Source: Anaerolineaceae bacterium (GTDB lineage: Bacteria > Chloroflexota > Anaerolineae > Anaerolineales > UBA11657). Taken from it: a stretch of DNA of 64,000 nucleotides. A model generated the notes under the pieces. It was not told the DNA's origin and made no database searches. It saw only the letters and a list, made by a program, of their open reading frames with translations. The stretch covers positions 1-64,000 of the forward strand of contig BGOS01000027.1 of NCBI GenBank assembly GCA_003569365.1, in the 5' to 3' direction. Every line of letters starts with the position of its first letter. The first letter of the stretch is position 1. Shown here in pieces: positions 1-9,371 of the stretch. The position numbers and the translations under genes were made by a program.

Positions 1-472
1 GGTGTACGGCTATCGCGAAGATGCCGCGCGCAAAGCGGACCAGCCGCCATTTAAAATCCTGAGCGACCAGCTGCTGCTGGCGCTGGCGCAGCAGGCGCCG
101 CGCAATCCCGGCCAGCTGCGCAGCGTTGGCCTGGCCGGCTCACAGCAGCAGCAGCACGGGCGCCAGCTGCTGGAGGCCATCGAGCACGGGCGCAGCGCAA
201 AGCCGCCGGAGCTGCCGGCGCAGCCGCGCACCGATCCGCGCGTGCTGGCGCGCTATGATGCGCTGCACAACTGGCGCAAGGCGCGCGCCAAAACGCGCGG
301 CGTCGAGTCGGATGTGATTGTGGCGCGCGAGGCGCTGTGGGAAATTGCGGTCAACAACCCCGCCGCCGAAGCGGACCTGGAAGCCGTGGTGGAGATGGGG
401 CCGTGGCGCCGCGCGGCGTATGCCAGCGAGCTGCTGGGCGTGGTGCAGCGCGCCAACGCAGCGCCGCAGTAA
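1..472 (+). CDS. rnd: Ribonuclease D-like protein, C-terminal part (HRDC domain)
   Basis: This is the last ~156 codons of a gene that begins before the window. The visible part has the RNase D/HRDC pattern: an RxxAAR-x-D-x-PPFKI segment, a run of LLLALAQ, then a GLAGSQ-type turn and LLEAI. In RNase D this helical region binds RNA, and the missing N-terminal part would hold the DEDD 3'-5' exonuclease that trims tRNA and other small RNAs. The stop is 4 bases before the ATG of the beta-CASP gene, so the two are probably co-transcribed as an RNA-processing pair. A RecQ-type HRDC protein is the alternative, but the PPFKI segment favours RNase D. Confidence 0.75.
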   Translation, partial: VYGYREDAARKADQPPFKILSDQLLLALAQQAPRNPGQLRSVGLAGSQQQQHGRQLLEAIEHGRSAKPPELPAQPRTDPRVLARYDALHNWRKARAKTRGVESDVIVAREALWEIAVNNPAAEADLEAVVEMGPWRRAAYASELLGVVQRANAAPQ

Positions 473-476
473 AGCC

Positions 477-1880
477 ATGCTGCAAGTAACCTTTCACGGT
501 GCGGCCGAAACCGTCACCGGCTCGCAGCATTTGGTAGATGTGGACGGCGCGCAGCTGCTGCTGGACTGCGGGCTGTTTCAGGGCCGGCGCTCGGAGAGCT
601 ACGAACGCAATCGCCTGCCGCCCTATGATGTGCAGCAAGTGCAGGCGGTGCTGCTCTCGCACGCGCACACCGACCATTCTGCAAATCTGCCCTCCCTGGC
701 GCGCCTTGGCTTCGCCGGCAAAGTGCACTGCACGCACGCCACCAAAGACCTCGCCGCGCTAATGCTGCGCGACTCTGCAAAAATTCAAGTCTCCGATACC
801 GAGTTTATAAACAAGATCCGCCGCCGCCACCACGAGCCGCCGGTGGAACCGCTGTACCTGCCCGAGCATGCGGAGGCGGTGCTCGGCAGCCTGCAGGGGC
901 AGGCTTATAACGAAAAATTTTCCGTGCTGCCGTATGTAGCAGCCACCTACTACGACGCCGGCCACATTCTCGGTTCCGCATCCATTGTGTGCGAGCTGGA
1001 CACAGTTGCCGGCTTGCGCACCATCGGCTTCAGCGGCGACCTGGGCCGCAACGACATGCCGATTCTGCGCGACCCGGTGGAGCTGGACACCGAGCTGGAT
1101 CTGCTGATCATGGAAGGCACCTATGGCAACCGCCAGCATGAAACGCCGGCGGACGCCGTGGAGGCGCTGGCTGCCGTGGTGCGGCGCGTGTGCGAAAGCG
1201 GCGGCAAGCTCATCATTCCAGCCTTTGCTGTTGGCCGCGCGCAAGAGCTTACGTATTGGCTGCACCGGTTGATGGAAGCCGGGCGTGTGCCGCGCATCCC
1301 GGTGTTTGTGGACAGCCCGCTGGCCAGCGGCGTCTCCAAAGTGTTTGGCGACCACAGCGCCATCTTTGACGAAGAGACACTCGCCTTCATTGGCACGCAT
1401 CCGCAAGGTGCGCTGCGCTTCAAAGAGCTTACCTACGTGGCCTCCGCCGACGAGTCGCGCGCGCTCAACGAGCGCAGCGGCCCGTACATTGTCATCAGTG
1501 CCTCGGGCATGTGCGAGGCCGGCCGCATCCTGCATCACTTGCGCAACAACATCGGCGACCCGCGCAACATCATTTTGATTGTGTCGTGGCAGGCGGAGCA
1601 TACGCTGGGGCGCCGGCTGGTGGAAAGGCAGCCGCGCGTGCGCATCTTTGGCGAGGAGTTTGCAGTGCATGCACAGGTGCAGGTCATCAACGGCCTGTCG
1701 GCGCATGCCGACCAGGCTGGCTTGCTGCGCTGGGCCGGCGCACTGCGCGGGCGCGTAAAGCAGGTGGCGCTGGTGCACGGCGAGCCGGATGCGCTGCAGG
1801 CGCTGCGCGCGCAAATGCTGGCCGCCGGCTTCCCCAGCGTGCACATCCCCAAAATGCACGAGACGCTGCAAATCCCCTGA
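477..1880 (+). CDS. Beta-CASP metallo-beta-lactamase-fold RNA hydrolase (CPSF73-like)
   Basis: A 467-residue protein of the MBL/beta-CASP family, whose members are zinc-dependent endo- or 5'-exoribonucleases. The signature HAHTDH lies at residues 62-67, an FSGDLG motif near 185, and the late GLSAHAD motif near 406. The ATG at 477 was chosen because it follows the upstream stop by 4 bases and starts with the family's usual LQVTFHGAAETVTGS sequence; a longer open frame upstream has no homologous character. The lack of an RNase J-type extension makes it closer to the YSH1/CPSF73-like group. The substrate cannot be told from sequence, but pairing with RNase D supports RNA processing. Confidence 0.88.
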   Translation: MLQVTFHGAAETVTGSQHLVDVDGAQLLLDCGLFQGRRSESYERNRLPPYDVQQVQAVLLSHAHTDHSANLPSLARLGFAGKVHCTHATKDLAALMLRDSAKIQVSDTEFINKIRRRHHEPPVEPLYLPEHAEAVLGSLQGQAYNEKFSVLPYVAATYYDAGHILGSASIVCELDTVAGLRTIGFSGDLGRNDMPILRDPVELDTELDLLIMEGTYGNRQHETPADAVEALAAVVRRVCESGGKLIIPAFAVGRAQELTYWLHRLMEAGRVPRIPVFVDSPLASGVSKVFGDHSAIFDEETLAFIGTHPQGALRFKELTYVASADESRALNERSGPYIVISASGMCEAGRILHHLRNNIGDPRNIILIVSWQAEHTLGRRLVERQPRVRIFGEEFAVHAQVQVINGLSAHADQAGLLRWAGALRGRVKQVALVHGEPDALQALRAQMLAAGFPSVHIPKMHETLQIP

Positions 1881-1892
1881 GGCGCGCAGCGC

Positions 1893-2255
1893 ATGCAGTT
1901 TGATGCGGCGCAGCTGGAGCGCCTGGAGCACGAGCGCAACATCTGGCTGGCCACCGCGCGCGCGGACGGCCGCGCGCATCTGGTGCCGGTCTGGTTTGTG
2001 TACTGGCAGGCGGCGGTTTACATTTGCGTGGAGCCGCACAGCGTGAAGGCGCGCAACCTGGCGCGCGACCCGCGCACAACCGTGGCGCTGGAGGATGGCG
2101 ATCGCGCGCTGGTGCTGGCCGGCAAAGCCGCGCCCGTGACTGCGCCGCCGGAAGTGGCAGCGCGCTTCAAAGCCAAGTACAACTGGGAGCTGGGCAGCGA
2201 TGCGCAATATACCAGTGTGCTGTGCATCACATTGCTGCAGCGCGTGATGGGCTGA
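1893..2255 (+). CDS. Pyridoxamine 5'-phosphate oxidase-family (flavin split-barrel) protein
   Basis: A 120-residue protein with the small split-barrel pattern: an N-terminal helix, a 'WLATARADGRAHLVPVWF' first strand pair, then a KARNLARDPRTTVALE segment typical of F420/FMN-dependent members. Such proteins bind FMN or F420 and reduce or oxidise small molecules; the substrate cannot be inferred. It starts 12 bases after the beta-CASP gene. The C-terminus is short and lacks the second half of the longer PNPOx proteins, which fits the F420-dependent class common in Actinobacteria and Chloroflexota. Confidence 0.75.
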   Translation: MQFDAAQLERLEHERNIWLATARADGRAHLVPVWFVYWQAAVYICVEPHSVKARNLARDPRTTVALEDGDRALVLAGKAAPVTAPPEVAARFKAKYNWELGSDAQYTSVLCITLLQRVMG

Positions 2256-2278
2256 AGGCGGCTGCTAAAATCGGCAGT

Positions 2279-2369
<91 letters not shown>

Positions 2370-2473
2370 CTGGAAGTTATTGAGCTGGCGGAAGCTGCCG
2401 CGCCCGGCGGCTGATTTACCCGCATTTTTTGCGATAACGAAAAGGTTTCATCCGACAGGGCCAACAGGAGTTT

Positions 2474-3142
2474 TTGATTCCCGTGGATCCAGAACAACAA
2501 AAGATCATTGAAATAATTGCCGGCGCGGTAGAACAAAAACTTGCCGGCGAGGGCTCCGGACACGATTGGTGGCATATCGTTCGGGTGCGGAAGATGGCGA
2601 AACACATCGCCAAAAGCGAAGGCGCCAATAATTTTGTAGTAGAACTTGCAGCGCTGCTCCACGATATTGCAGATTGGAAATTCCACGCCGGGGACGATAC
2701 TGTTGGCCCCCAAATAGCCCGGGACATCTTGGAAAAACACTCTGCTCCCGCAGAAACTATTGGCCATGTCTGCGACATCATCGCCAAAATGTCTTTCAAG
2801 GGTGCGGGCGTAAAGACCGGGATGAAAACGCTTGAGGGAAAAGTTGTGCAGGACGCTGACCGGCTTGACGCCATCGGAGCGATAGGCGTTGCCCGCACAT
2901 TCGCTTATGGCGGGCACAAAAATCGTTTAATGTATGACCCGAACAAACAGCCAGCTATGCACCAATCGCAAGAAGAATATTTTGAGAGTGAAAGCCCGAC
3001 TATTAATCACTTTTACGAAAAGCTTTTGCTTCTGAAAGACAGAATGAATACAAAAGCGGCGCAAGAACTTGCCGAAGGACGGCATCAGTTTATGGAAGAA
3101 TACCTGGCCAGATTTTTACAGGAATGGGACGGGAAGATCTGA
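2474..3142 (+). CDS. HD-domain phosphohydrolase, YedJ-like
   Basis: A 222-residue metal-dependent HD-superfamily protein. Visible motifs are GHDWWH (H34), LLHDIAD (HD at 63-64) and a later DADRLDAIGAIG-type segment, the pattern of E. coli YedJ and related predicted phosphohydrolases. The substrate is unknown for most of the group. The start is uncertain: TTG 2474 sits only 3 bases after an AGGAG, while in-frame GTG 2483 is 12 bases after it. Base and codon use differ from the neighbours (many AAA, ATT, GAA codons), which together with the adjacent tRNA-Ser suggests acquisition by transfer. Confidence 0.8.
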   Translation: MIPVDPEQQKIIEIIAGAVEQKLAGEGSGHDWWHIVRVRKMAKHIAKSEGANNFVVELAALLHDIADWKFHAGDDTVGPQIARDILEKHSAPAETIGHVCDIIAKMSFKGAGVKTGMKTLEGKVVQDADRLDAIGAIGVARTFAYGGHKNRLMYDPNKQPAMHQSQEEYFESESPTINHFYEKLLLLKDRMNTKAAQELAEGRHQFMEEYLARFLQEWDGKI

Positions 3143-3303
3143 TTGAAAGTTGTTGTCTTTAGTGTTTGCAATTGAGGGCCCACAAAGAAAAACTTGGAAT
3201 TGTCCCAACCGAAAGGATCGCGGCTTCGTTAGAGGCGGAGTTGCGCGAACGGATGGAAGGGCGTGCGGTAGGAATCTGCTTGCCCTTCAAACTTTTGGCG
3301 TAA
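3143..3303 (+). pseudogene. Short remnant of an unidentified gene, apparently frameshifted
   Basis: Directly after the HD-gene stop a TTG opens a frame reading MKVVVFSVCN before a stop. The next frame then continues with protein-like sequence (LRAHKEKLGIVPTERIAAS, then ELRERMEGRAVG) to a TAA at 3301-3303. The two parts together look like the beginning of a translated protein with a one-base shift near 3172. I do not recognise the family. The composition matches the HD gene, so both may have arrived together. This may be chance. Confidence 0.3.
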
Positions 3304-3535
3304 TCAGTTCGAATGATTTCGGGAGCACACTGCCACTAACGAGAAGCTGGGTTGCCCACGATAACTGGTCCAAAATCACGCTCCCACTTTTCTTTAGAAA
3401 AAACAAGGCGCACGCGGCTGCTTTTTGTAAGCGGGTGCGGCTAGCAGGGTGAGGCGCGCTGCAAAGCTGCAGCATTCGCGTTGCCGGACATGGATCGCTC
3501 CAATGCGCGGGCTGGCCGGCGGTCCCGCGGCGCAA
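3304..3535. other. Intergenic, AT-richer, no gene seen
   Basis: No convincing coding frame, RNA gene or strong hairpin was found here. A 100-codon open frame beginning at 3150 runs into this stretch but has no protein-like pattern. With the remnant upstream it may be the decayed end of the block inserted after tRNA-Ser. Confidence 0.4.
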
Positions 3536-4853
3536 TTACTCTGCGGTGACCAATTCGTTTGATTCAGCGCTGCTTGCGCTGGCCCGCGGCTCGGCGCGCA
3601 TCTCGGCCAGAAACAGCAGCCAGGCCACGAACACCGTAATCAGCGGCAGGAAGTCAAGCGCAATTTTTGCCAGGCGCGCAATGGGCAGCGGCAGGGCACT
3701 CTCTGAGTAGTGCGGGATCAGTGCCAGCCCAGCAGCAGCCCAAGCTGCGCTGCATCGCGCCGGCGATAGTAAATGTAAACCAGCGGTGCAATTGCAATCA
3801 CCAGGCCGTACGGCTTCAGCCGCGGCACAAGCAGCGCAAATACCAGGCACAGAAAAAGGATCACCAAGCGCGGCTCGAAGGTTGCCGGGCGCTGCCGGTA
3901 GCGCAAAAGGTGAAACAAGCTGGTGCCGGCAATTGCCGCGCAGCCCAGCAGATAAAACAGTTCATCACTGTAGGGCCCCGGCTGGCCGAAGCCGCCGGCT
4001 TTCTCCGCCACCCAGCCGCCCACCGCCGGCAGGGCCGCGCGCCAGAAGAACAGCGCAGACTTGTTGTCGGCACCAGAGTCGCGCTCGTACTGAAACAGAT
4101 TCGCATCCAAAACCTGCTGCCACCCGCGCGTGCCTGTTATGGCACCACCCGCGGACAGGCTGCGAAATTGCTGCCACTCTGCAGGAAACAAAATGGGATT
4201 AGCGCAAAGATGACAACCAGGCTAATGACGCCCCAGCCAAATGCGCGCCAGCGCGGCTGCGGGAATGCCGCGAGCGGTGCCAGTACAAAGAATGCGGGCA
4301 GCACCTTCAGGATTGAAGCCATTGCAATCAGAAGACCGAATCTTTTGTCATGTCCGTTTACCAGCGCCGCCAGTGCCAGCCACAGCAGCACCGCCTCAAC
4401 CATGCCAACATTGCCGGTGGTGAGCAGCCACAAGAGTGTGCCGTTCAGGCCAAAACATACAATGAGCATGGCGGCCGGATGCATTAGCAGATCAAACTTC
4501 CAGAAATCCCTGGCCCAGACCCAGGCCAGCAGCGCGGCTCCCGCCAGCTCAAGCCCAAGCCACAAATATATTGCCGCCGGATACGACAGCAGCGTGAAGG
4601 GCAGAAAGAGACGCAGCCCAAGTGGCGGATACACCCAGGCAATCACGTGGCCCGCGGGATAGTCGAGCAGCGGCTCCAGCGCGTAGGGGCTCATGCCTGC
4701 CCGCAGCAGCAAGGCGCCGTTGTAGCTTGCAGCAAAGTCCCACATGTAGCGCCCAACCCACACCCCAAGCAAGAGCCCGCTGCCCAGAATCAACCATGCG
4801 CTCCGGGGCACGCGCAGCTTGGCGGGGGGCGCTGGTGGTTGGGCGTGCGTCAT
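3536..4853 (-). pseudogene. GT87-type membrane mannosyl/glycosyltransferase, two frameshifts
   Basis: This is a full-length paralogue of the intact gene at 4991-6301, now split over three frames. Codons from ATG 4853 match the paralogue up to about 4200. There the sequence lacks one base against the paralogue (CTAATCCC where the paralogue has CTAAATCC), and the frame moves. A second one-base loss lies near 3720-3728, after which the ending (IPHYSESALPLPIARL) resumes. Without these shifts it would encode a ~435-residue multi-span GT-C/DUF2029 enzyme using polyprenyl-phosphate sugars. Sequencing error is possible, but the long genes elsewhere in the window are mostly intact. Confidence 0.75.
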
Positions 4854-4990
4854 TTAGCAGCTTGCCCGGGAAAGGTTAGATTTCACGAAGCGCAGACTGT
4901 GGGGACGAATGGTTGTAGCTGGCGCGTGAGCAGTCCCGGGAAGGTGAAGCACAGCTGGAAGTTTCATTAGGAGTAGAAGTAGCGCAGAAC

Positions 4991-6301
4991 CTATGCAGCG
5001 CCGCCAATTTTGGAGATCGCATGCGGCTCTGTGCGCAGCTCCGCCAGAAAGAGCAGCCATGCGACGAACACTGTCAGCAACGGCAGAAAATCGATGCTGA
5101 TGGTTGCCAGGCGCGCGATGGGGAGCGGGAGTGCACCGTCTATATAATGCGGGATTAAGGTCAGGCCCAGCAGCAATCCAAATTGCGGTGCGGCTAGCCG
5201 TCGATAGTAAATGAATACCACTGGTGCGATCGCAATCACCAGACTGTACGGTTTCAGCCGTGGCACAAGCAGCACAAACACCAGGCACAGGAACAGAATT
5301 ATCAGGCGCGGCTCAAAGGCTGCTGTGCGCTGCCGGTAGCGCAATAGGTGAAACAAGCTGCTGGCTGCAATCGCAGCAGCGCCGGCCAGATAGATGAGCT
5401 CATCACTGTAGGTGGCGGCGTTTGCGGGCCAGACACCCATGCCGGCTTTCTCGGCAACCCAGCCGCCCACCGCCGGCAAGGCCGCGCGCCAGAAGAACAA
5501 AGCTGAGGTGTTTGCTGCGCCGCCGGCTTCACGCTCGTACTGAAATAAATTTGCATCCAGCGCGCGCTGCCACCAGTTTGAGCCGGTGGTCGCTGCGCCC
5601 AGCGTAGTGGCGCGAAATTGCTGAAACTCTTGTGGAAACAAAAGCGGATTTAGTGCAAACAGGAAAGCCGTGCACGCCAATCCCCACGCAAAAGCACGCC
5701 AGCGCGGGCGCGCAAAGGCAAGCACGGGCAACAAGAGAAAGAAAGCGGGCAGCACCTTGAAGAGTGCAGCCATTGCAATCAAGACCCCGTATCTTTTGTC
5801 ATGTCCACTTAGCAGTGCCGCGAGCGCCAGCCACAACAGCACTTGTTCCAGCAGGGCGGGATTGCCGGAAGAGAGATCCCAAATCAGCGTGGCGTTGAGT
5901 CCGAAGCACAGGATTAGCAGCGCCGCCGGCCGCATCAACAGGTCAAACTTCCAGAAATGCTGCGCCCACAACTGTGCCAGCAGTACTGTGCCCAGCAGCT
6001 TCACGCCAAACCATGCGGTTGCGGCTGCCGGGTATGCCAGTAAAGTGAATGGCAACGGCAATAACAGTGCCAGAGGCAGATACATAAAGCCGATCAAATG
6101 CGTACCCGGATAGTAAGCAAGCGCCTCGATTGAGTATGGGTTTAGGCCGGCGCGCAGCAGTAAAGCCGCGTTGTAAAGAACTGGAAAATCCCACTGGTAG
6201 CGGCCGACCCACAGCACAATCAGCAGCCAGATGCCGAGCAGCCAAAAAGTACTGCGCGGTACGCGCTGCGCACCATCCGGTCGCATAAAGAAGTTGCGCA
6301 T
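4991..6301 (-). CDS. GT87 (DUF2029) integral-membrane glycosyltransferase
   Basis: A polytopic membrane protein of ~436 residues with about ten hydrophobic spans. It has the GT87/PimE-like pattern: an early 'GRYQWDFPVLYNAALLLRAG' segment with the conserved acidic residue in the first loop, and a GNPALLEQ loop. The family transfers sugars from a polyprenyl-phosphate donor on the outer membrane face, usually to glycolipids or polysaccharides. ATG 6301 was chosen; a TTG lies one codon upstream. It is the middle of three minus-strand glycosyltransferase genes and the only one with an unbroken frame. The acceptor is unknown. Confidence 0.8.
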   Translation of the reverse strand: MRNFFMRPDGAQRVPRSTFWLLGIWLLIVLWVGRYQWDFPVLYNAALLLRAGLNPYSIEALAYYPGTHLIGFMYLPLALLLPLPFTLLAYPAAATAWFGVKLLGTVLLAQLWAQHFWKFDLLMRPAALLILCFGLNATLIWDLSSGNPALLEQVLLWLALAALLSGHDKRYGVLIAMAALFKVLPAFFLLLPVLAFARPRWRAFAWGLACTAFLFALNPLLFPQEFQQFRATTLGAATTGSNWWQRALDANLFQYEREAGGAANTSALFFWRAALPAVGGWVAEKAGMGVWPANAATYSDELIYLAGAAAIAASSLFHLLRYRQRTAAFEPRLIILFLCLVFVLLVPRLKPYSLVIAIAPVVFIYYRRLAAPQFGLLLGLTLIPHYIDGALPLPIARLATISIDFLPLLTVFVAWLLFLAELRTEPHAISKIGGAA

Positions 6302-6469
6302 CAATCAGGCGCTAAGTGCCCGCAGGTTGCTTGTGCAGCGCCAAGCCCGCAAAGTTTTGGGGTTGATCACAGGATGCGGGTTACACGGCTTTTCAGTGTA
6401 AACACTTGGGTGCTCTGCCGCGCGGTTGCTGCAAGTGCGCTGCATTGTAATGCCGGGTCACGAACGCAA

Positions 6470-7805
6470 CTACAAACCCGGCTGACAACCAAACGCCACG
6501 TCATAATCTGCGCCGGGTGCCCCGCAGTTCACATGAATGTAGTAGAGGAAGGCTGCTGTCACCACAACTTGGGCGCACCACATTCCAAGCAGCAGCTTCT
6601 CGCCATATTTTGAATCGCGCAATGCCAGGTTTGCCAGGCAGACATACGGCAGCGGGAACGCCACAATCAAGTAATGCCGGTGCACCCAAAAACCAGCCGG
6701 CAAGTATGGGTTTAGCATGTGCCCAAGTGTGAACAAGAGACCCATGCCGATCAATCCGGATTGGATAAGAAACACACTCGGCGGAGTTTGGGCTGACGGC
6801 AAGAACTTTGGCCACTTGATGAGCGCAAAGCTTTTGTTGGTTTGGTACACACCTTAAGCCGGCAACGTACAACAGCCGCCCGCCAATATACACAAAGGCC
6901 GCCAACAGAAGTGTTCGGGCCGCAAAAACCAGATAGGTTTCATAGCCGCCAACAATTGGATACCGGGCAAATTCCGCCTCGTGGTTTCCGATTGAGGATA
7001 CCCAAGATGTTCCAAGCGCATACTCAAACCAATCGCGTCCGTAGCGCATAAAGTGCCAGAGGTACCCAAAATATTCGCCGATGGGCGGCGCGTGGAAATT
7101 CCAGTCGATGCCGCGTTGGCCGGATTCGCCGGCCGCAATGTATGCCAGCCAGGGTATGAGCGGCAGCGCCCCAATTGCGGACCCAAGCACCCAAGCTGGC
7201 CAGCGCACGGCCTTGCGGTTGAACAAGGCTGTCCACAGAAAGAGCGCAGCCGCATAAAAAAATCCACTCATTTGAATTTGGCCCAGCAGCGCGCCCAGCA
7301 AACCCCAGAAAAATGCGCCCCAAAAATTGCGGCGCTGCCACCAAGCCATCAGAAAGAAGATTGAGAAGATGGGCAGCAGCTCGACCGGCCAGAGCTTGCG
7401 CGAAAAAAGAACGGCGGTGAAATTGACGCTGGCAAGTGCGCCGCCCCAATACCATTGCTGGCGCTCGGCGCCGGAGAGGCGCTGGCGCGCAAAAAGAAAC
7501 AAGACAACCAGAGCCAGTATGGCGCCAACTTGAATGGCGCGCACAAAACTCGTTGGTGTGTCGAGCCCAAAGCCCTGCGCCAAGGCTGCCATGATCCAAA
7601 GCGACATGCCGGGATTGTCAACGCCGCTTGCGGAGATCAACCCGCGCATTGGAATGGGTTCGGTCCGGCCGATGACCTGGGACTTGTGGAACCACCAGGC
7701 TTCGTCCCCTTTATATTCCATATCCTGCACCCAAATCAGGCGGAAGACACTGCCCAGGCACAGGCAGAGCAATATGAACATGTTCCAGTTGCGGGAGTTA
7801 CTCAT
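6470..7805 (-). pseudogene. PMT/ArnT-like GT-C glycosyltransferase, one frameshift
   Basis: From ATG 7805 the frame encodes a dolichyl-mannosyltransferase-like protein: an N-terminal span, a YKGDEAWWFHK loop with the family's catalytic Asp position, then eight or more spans ending GGRLLYVAGL. Near 6850 the homologous membrane sequence passes to another frame (YQTNKSFALIKWPK to the stop at 6470), where further spans follow (PYLPAGFWVHRHYLIVAF). The total would be ~445 residues. The shift is a one-base gain or two-base loss around the AGGTGTGTAC stretch. If real, the enzyme loses its last three spans. Confidence 0.7.
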
Positions 7806-8141
7806 TGGCTGCGGGGCTGCTGAAGTGTTACGAGCGCTCAGGAAAGCCAGTGGCAATAACGCGCGGTGGCTGCGGATGGCTCTCCGCGCGCCGCGGACAA
7901 TCGACAACAATGCACTGGGACTGAATGAGCATCATACTGCAGGGGAGGTGCGCGGTAGTGGTGGGCAGGCGCCTGGCACGGATGCTTTTTACGTTCAAAT
8001 GTACGCAAGCGCGCAACCGACTCCGCTTTGCGATTAGTAGGCGCTCCCCACTGCGCTAATCATAATCTCTGTTGAGTGGCGGGGCAAATCTGCATGCTGA
8101 CATCCACCACAAAACAGCACCGCCGCCAGCGCAGCATAATT
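7806..8141. other. Intergenic, nothing recognised
   Basis: About 335 bases between the minus-strand glycosyltransferase and the terminator of the SPFH gene. It should contain the promoter for the glycosyltransferase cluster, but no clear -35/-10 pair was found. Open frames here lack protein-like pattern. Confidence 0.4.
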
Positions 8142-8174
8142 AAAAACAAACGGGCCTGCACTGCAAGCCCGTTT
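8142..8174 (-). terminator. Intrinsic terminator of the SPFH gene
   Basis: An 8-base stem AAACGGGC/GCCCGTTT with an 11-base loop, followed on the minus strand by a T-rich run (GTTTTTA). It lies 28 bases past the SPFH-gene stop. Confidence 0.8.
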
Positions 8175-8201
8175 GGCGTTCAATAGGTTGAAGGCGCTTG
8201 G

Positions 8202-9248
8202 CTACGGAGCTGGCGCAGCGGGCGCAGCCGGCATGGCCAGGTCTTCTTGTGGCAGTGGGAACAGGTACGGGCTGTTGGCCGGCACCAGCATAATCTTTAC
8301 GTTGTCGCTCAGGTTCTGCACGTAGGTGTACTGCAGCAAGTCGGGGCTGCTCTTCAGAGCATCGCCAATTTCGCGCAGCGCCTTGGCCTGCGCCAGCGCT
8401 TCAATCAAGTTGGCATCCGCCTTGCCTTGCGCGGAAATTACCGCCGCGTCAGCCAGCCCTTGGGCCTGTTCACGCGCCTGGTTGGCCTCCTGCTTGCGCT
8501 GCTGCACCACGAAGCTCTGCTTCTCAACTTCCTGCTGCGCAATTTGTTTTTGCTCAATCGAAGCCGCATACTCCTTGCTGAAGGTGATATTGCGCAGTAC
8601 GAAGCTGTCGAGCTGCAGGCCATTCTTGGTCAGCAGCGATGCCAGCCGCTCGTTAATCTGGCCGGCCAGCTTGTCGCGCTCGCCACTGTACACATCTTCC
8701 ACCTTGTACTGGGAGATCACATCGCGGATGGTGCCGCGGGTAAGCGGGCGCACCAAGCCGTCGGTATATCGATTCTGCCAGCGCACGTGCACATCCACCA
8801 CCTGGCTGGGATCAATGTAGAAAATAACAGTTGCGTCAATGTTTACTTCCTGCCCGTTGGCAGTGCGCGCGCTAACGGCGTCATCGCCTTGCACGGTGCC
8901 TTCGTTGGAAACCGCGGACATCGTGTAGGTTTGCTTGGAAATGCTGTACGTGACCACGTTCTCAAAAAACGGAACGACGAAGCGCAGGCCAGGCTCCAGC
9001 GGCAGGGCGCGATAGCCCTTGGGTTCGATGGCGCTAATTACCACGCCACGCTCTGTGGGCTGCACAAATATCAAGCCTTGGCTGACGGTGGACAAGCCAA
9101 ACGCCAATGCCAGTGCGCCAATTACCAGGCCCACCACAGTGGACACGGATCCGCCACGCAGTGCGGTATAGGCGGCAAACACCACGCTGGCCACAACCAG
9201 CAGCCACGAGAAGCTAGCCAACGCATTAATCAATACTGCTACATTCAT
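8202..9248 (-). CDS. SPFH/band-7 (prohibitin-like) membrane protein
   Basis: A 348-residue protein with two hydrophobic segments at about 10-60, then an SPFH domain (ERGVVISAIEPKGYR, then a PGLRFVVPFFE strand) and a coiled coil of Glu/Gln/Ala-rich heptads at about 215-290. Prohibitin and stomatin homologues form ring-like oligomers that organise membrane microdomains and attend membrane proteases. The C-terminus is Pro/Ala-rich. The start is set by a GAGGAG 7 bases before the ATG. It stands alone between an upstream ANTAR gene on the same strand and its own terminator. Confidence 0.85.
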   Translation of the reverse strand: MNVAVLINALASFSWLLVVASVVFAAYTALRGGSVSTVVGLVIGALALAFGLSTVSQGLIFVQPTERGVVISAIEPKGYRALPLEPGLRFVVPFFENVVTYSISKQTYTMSAVSNEGTVQGDDAVSARTANGQEVNIDATVIFYIDPSQVVDVHVRWQNRYTDGLVRPLTRGTIRDVISQYKVEDVYSGERDKLAGQINERLASLLTKNGLQLDSFVLRNITFSKEYAASIEQKQIAQQEVEKQSFVVQQRKQEANQAREQAQGLADAAVISAQGKADANLIEALAQAKALREIGDALKSSPDLLQYTYVQNLSDNVKIMLVPANSPYLFPLPQEDLAMPAAPAAPAP

Positions 9249-9371
9249 GATTTACTCCTCAACTCTATCTCAATTGGGAAATGCGCAACACAGCGCAAAT
9301 TACCCGGGCAGATGCATTTAAGTTTTTGACCGCGCCCGAGTATAGCGCCGTTTGGCGGCGCAGACTAAACG

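Noticed and set aside
759-2207. Minus-strand open frame of 482 codons over the beta-CASP gene
   Set aside because: It is the complement of a clear gene; the sequence is His/Arg/Gln-rich without motifs, a usual shadow in GC-rich DNA.
3150-3452. 100-codon plus-strand frame
   Set aside because: Protein-like sequence lies in a different frame here (MRAHKEKLGIVPTERI), and this one is not conserved in character.
8247-9329. Plus-strand open frame of 360 codons over the SPFH gene
   Set aside because: Complement of the SPFH gene, which has a ribosome site, family motifs and a terminator on the other strand.
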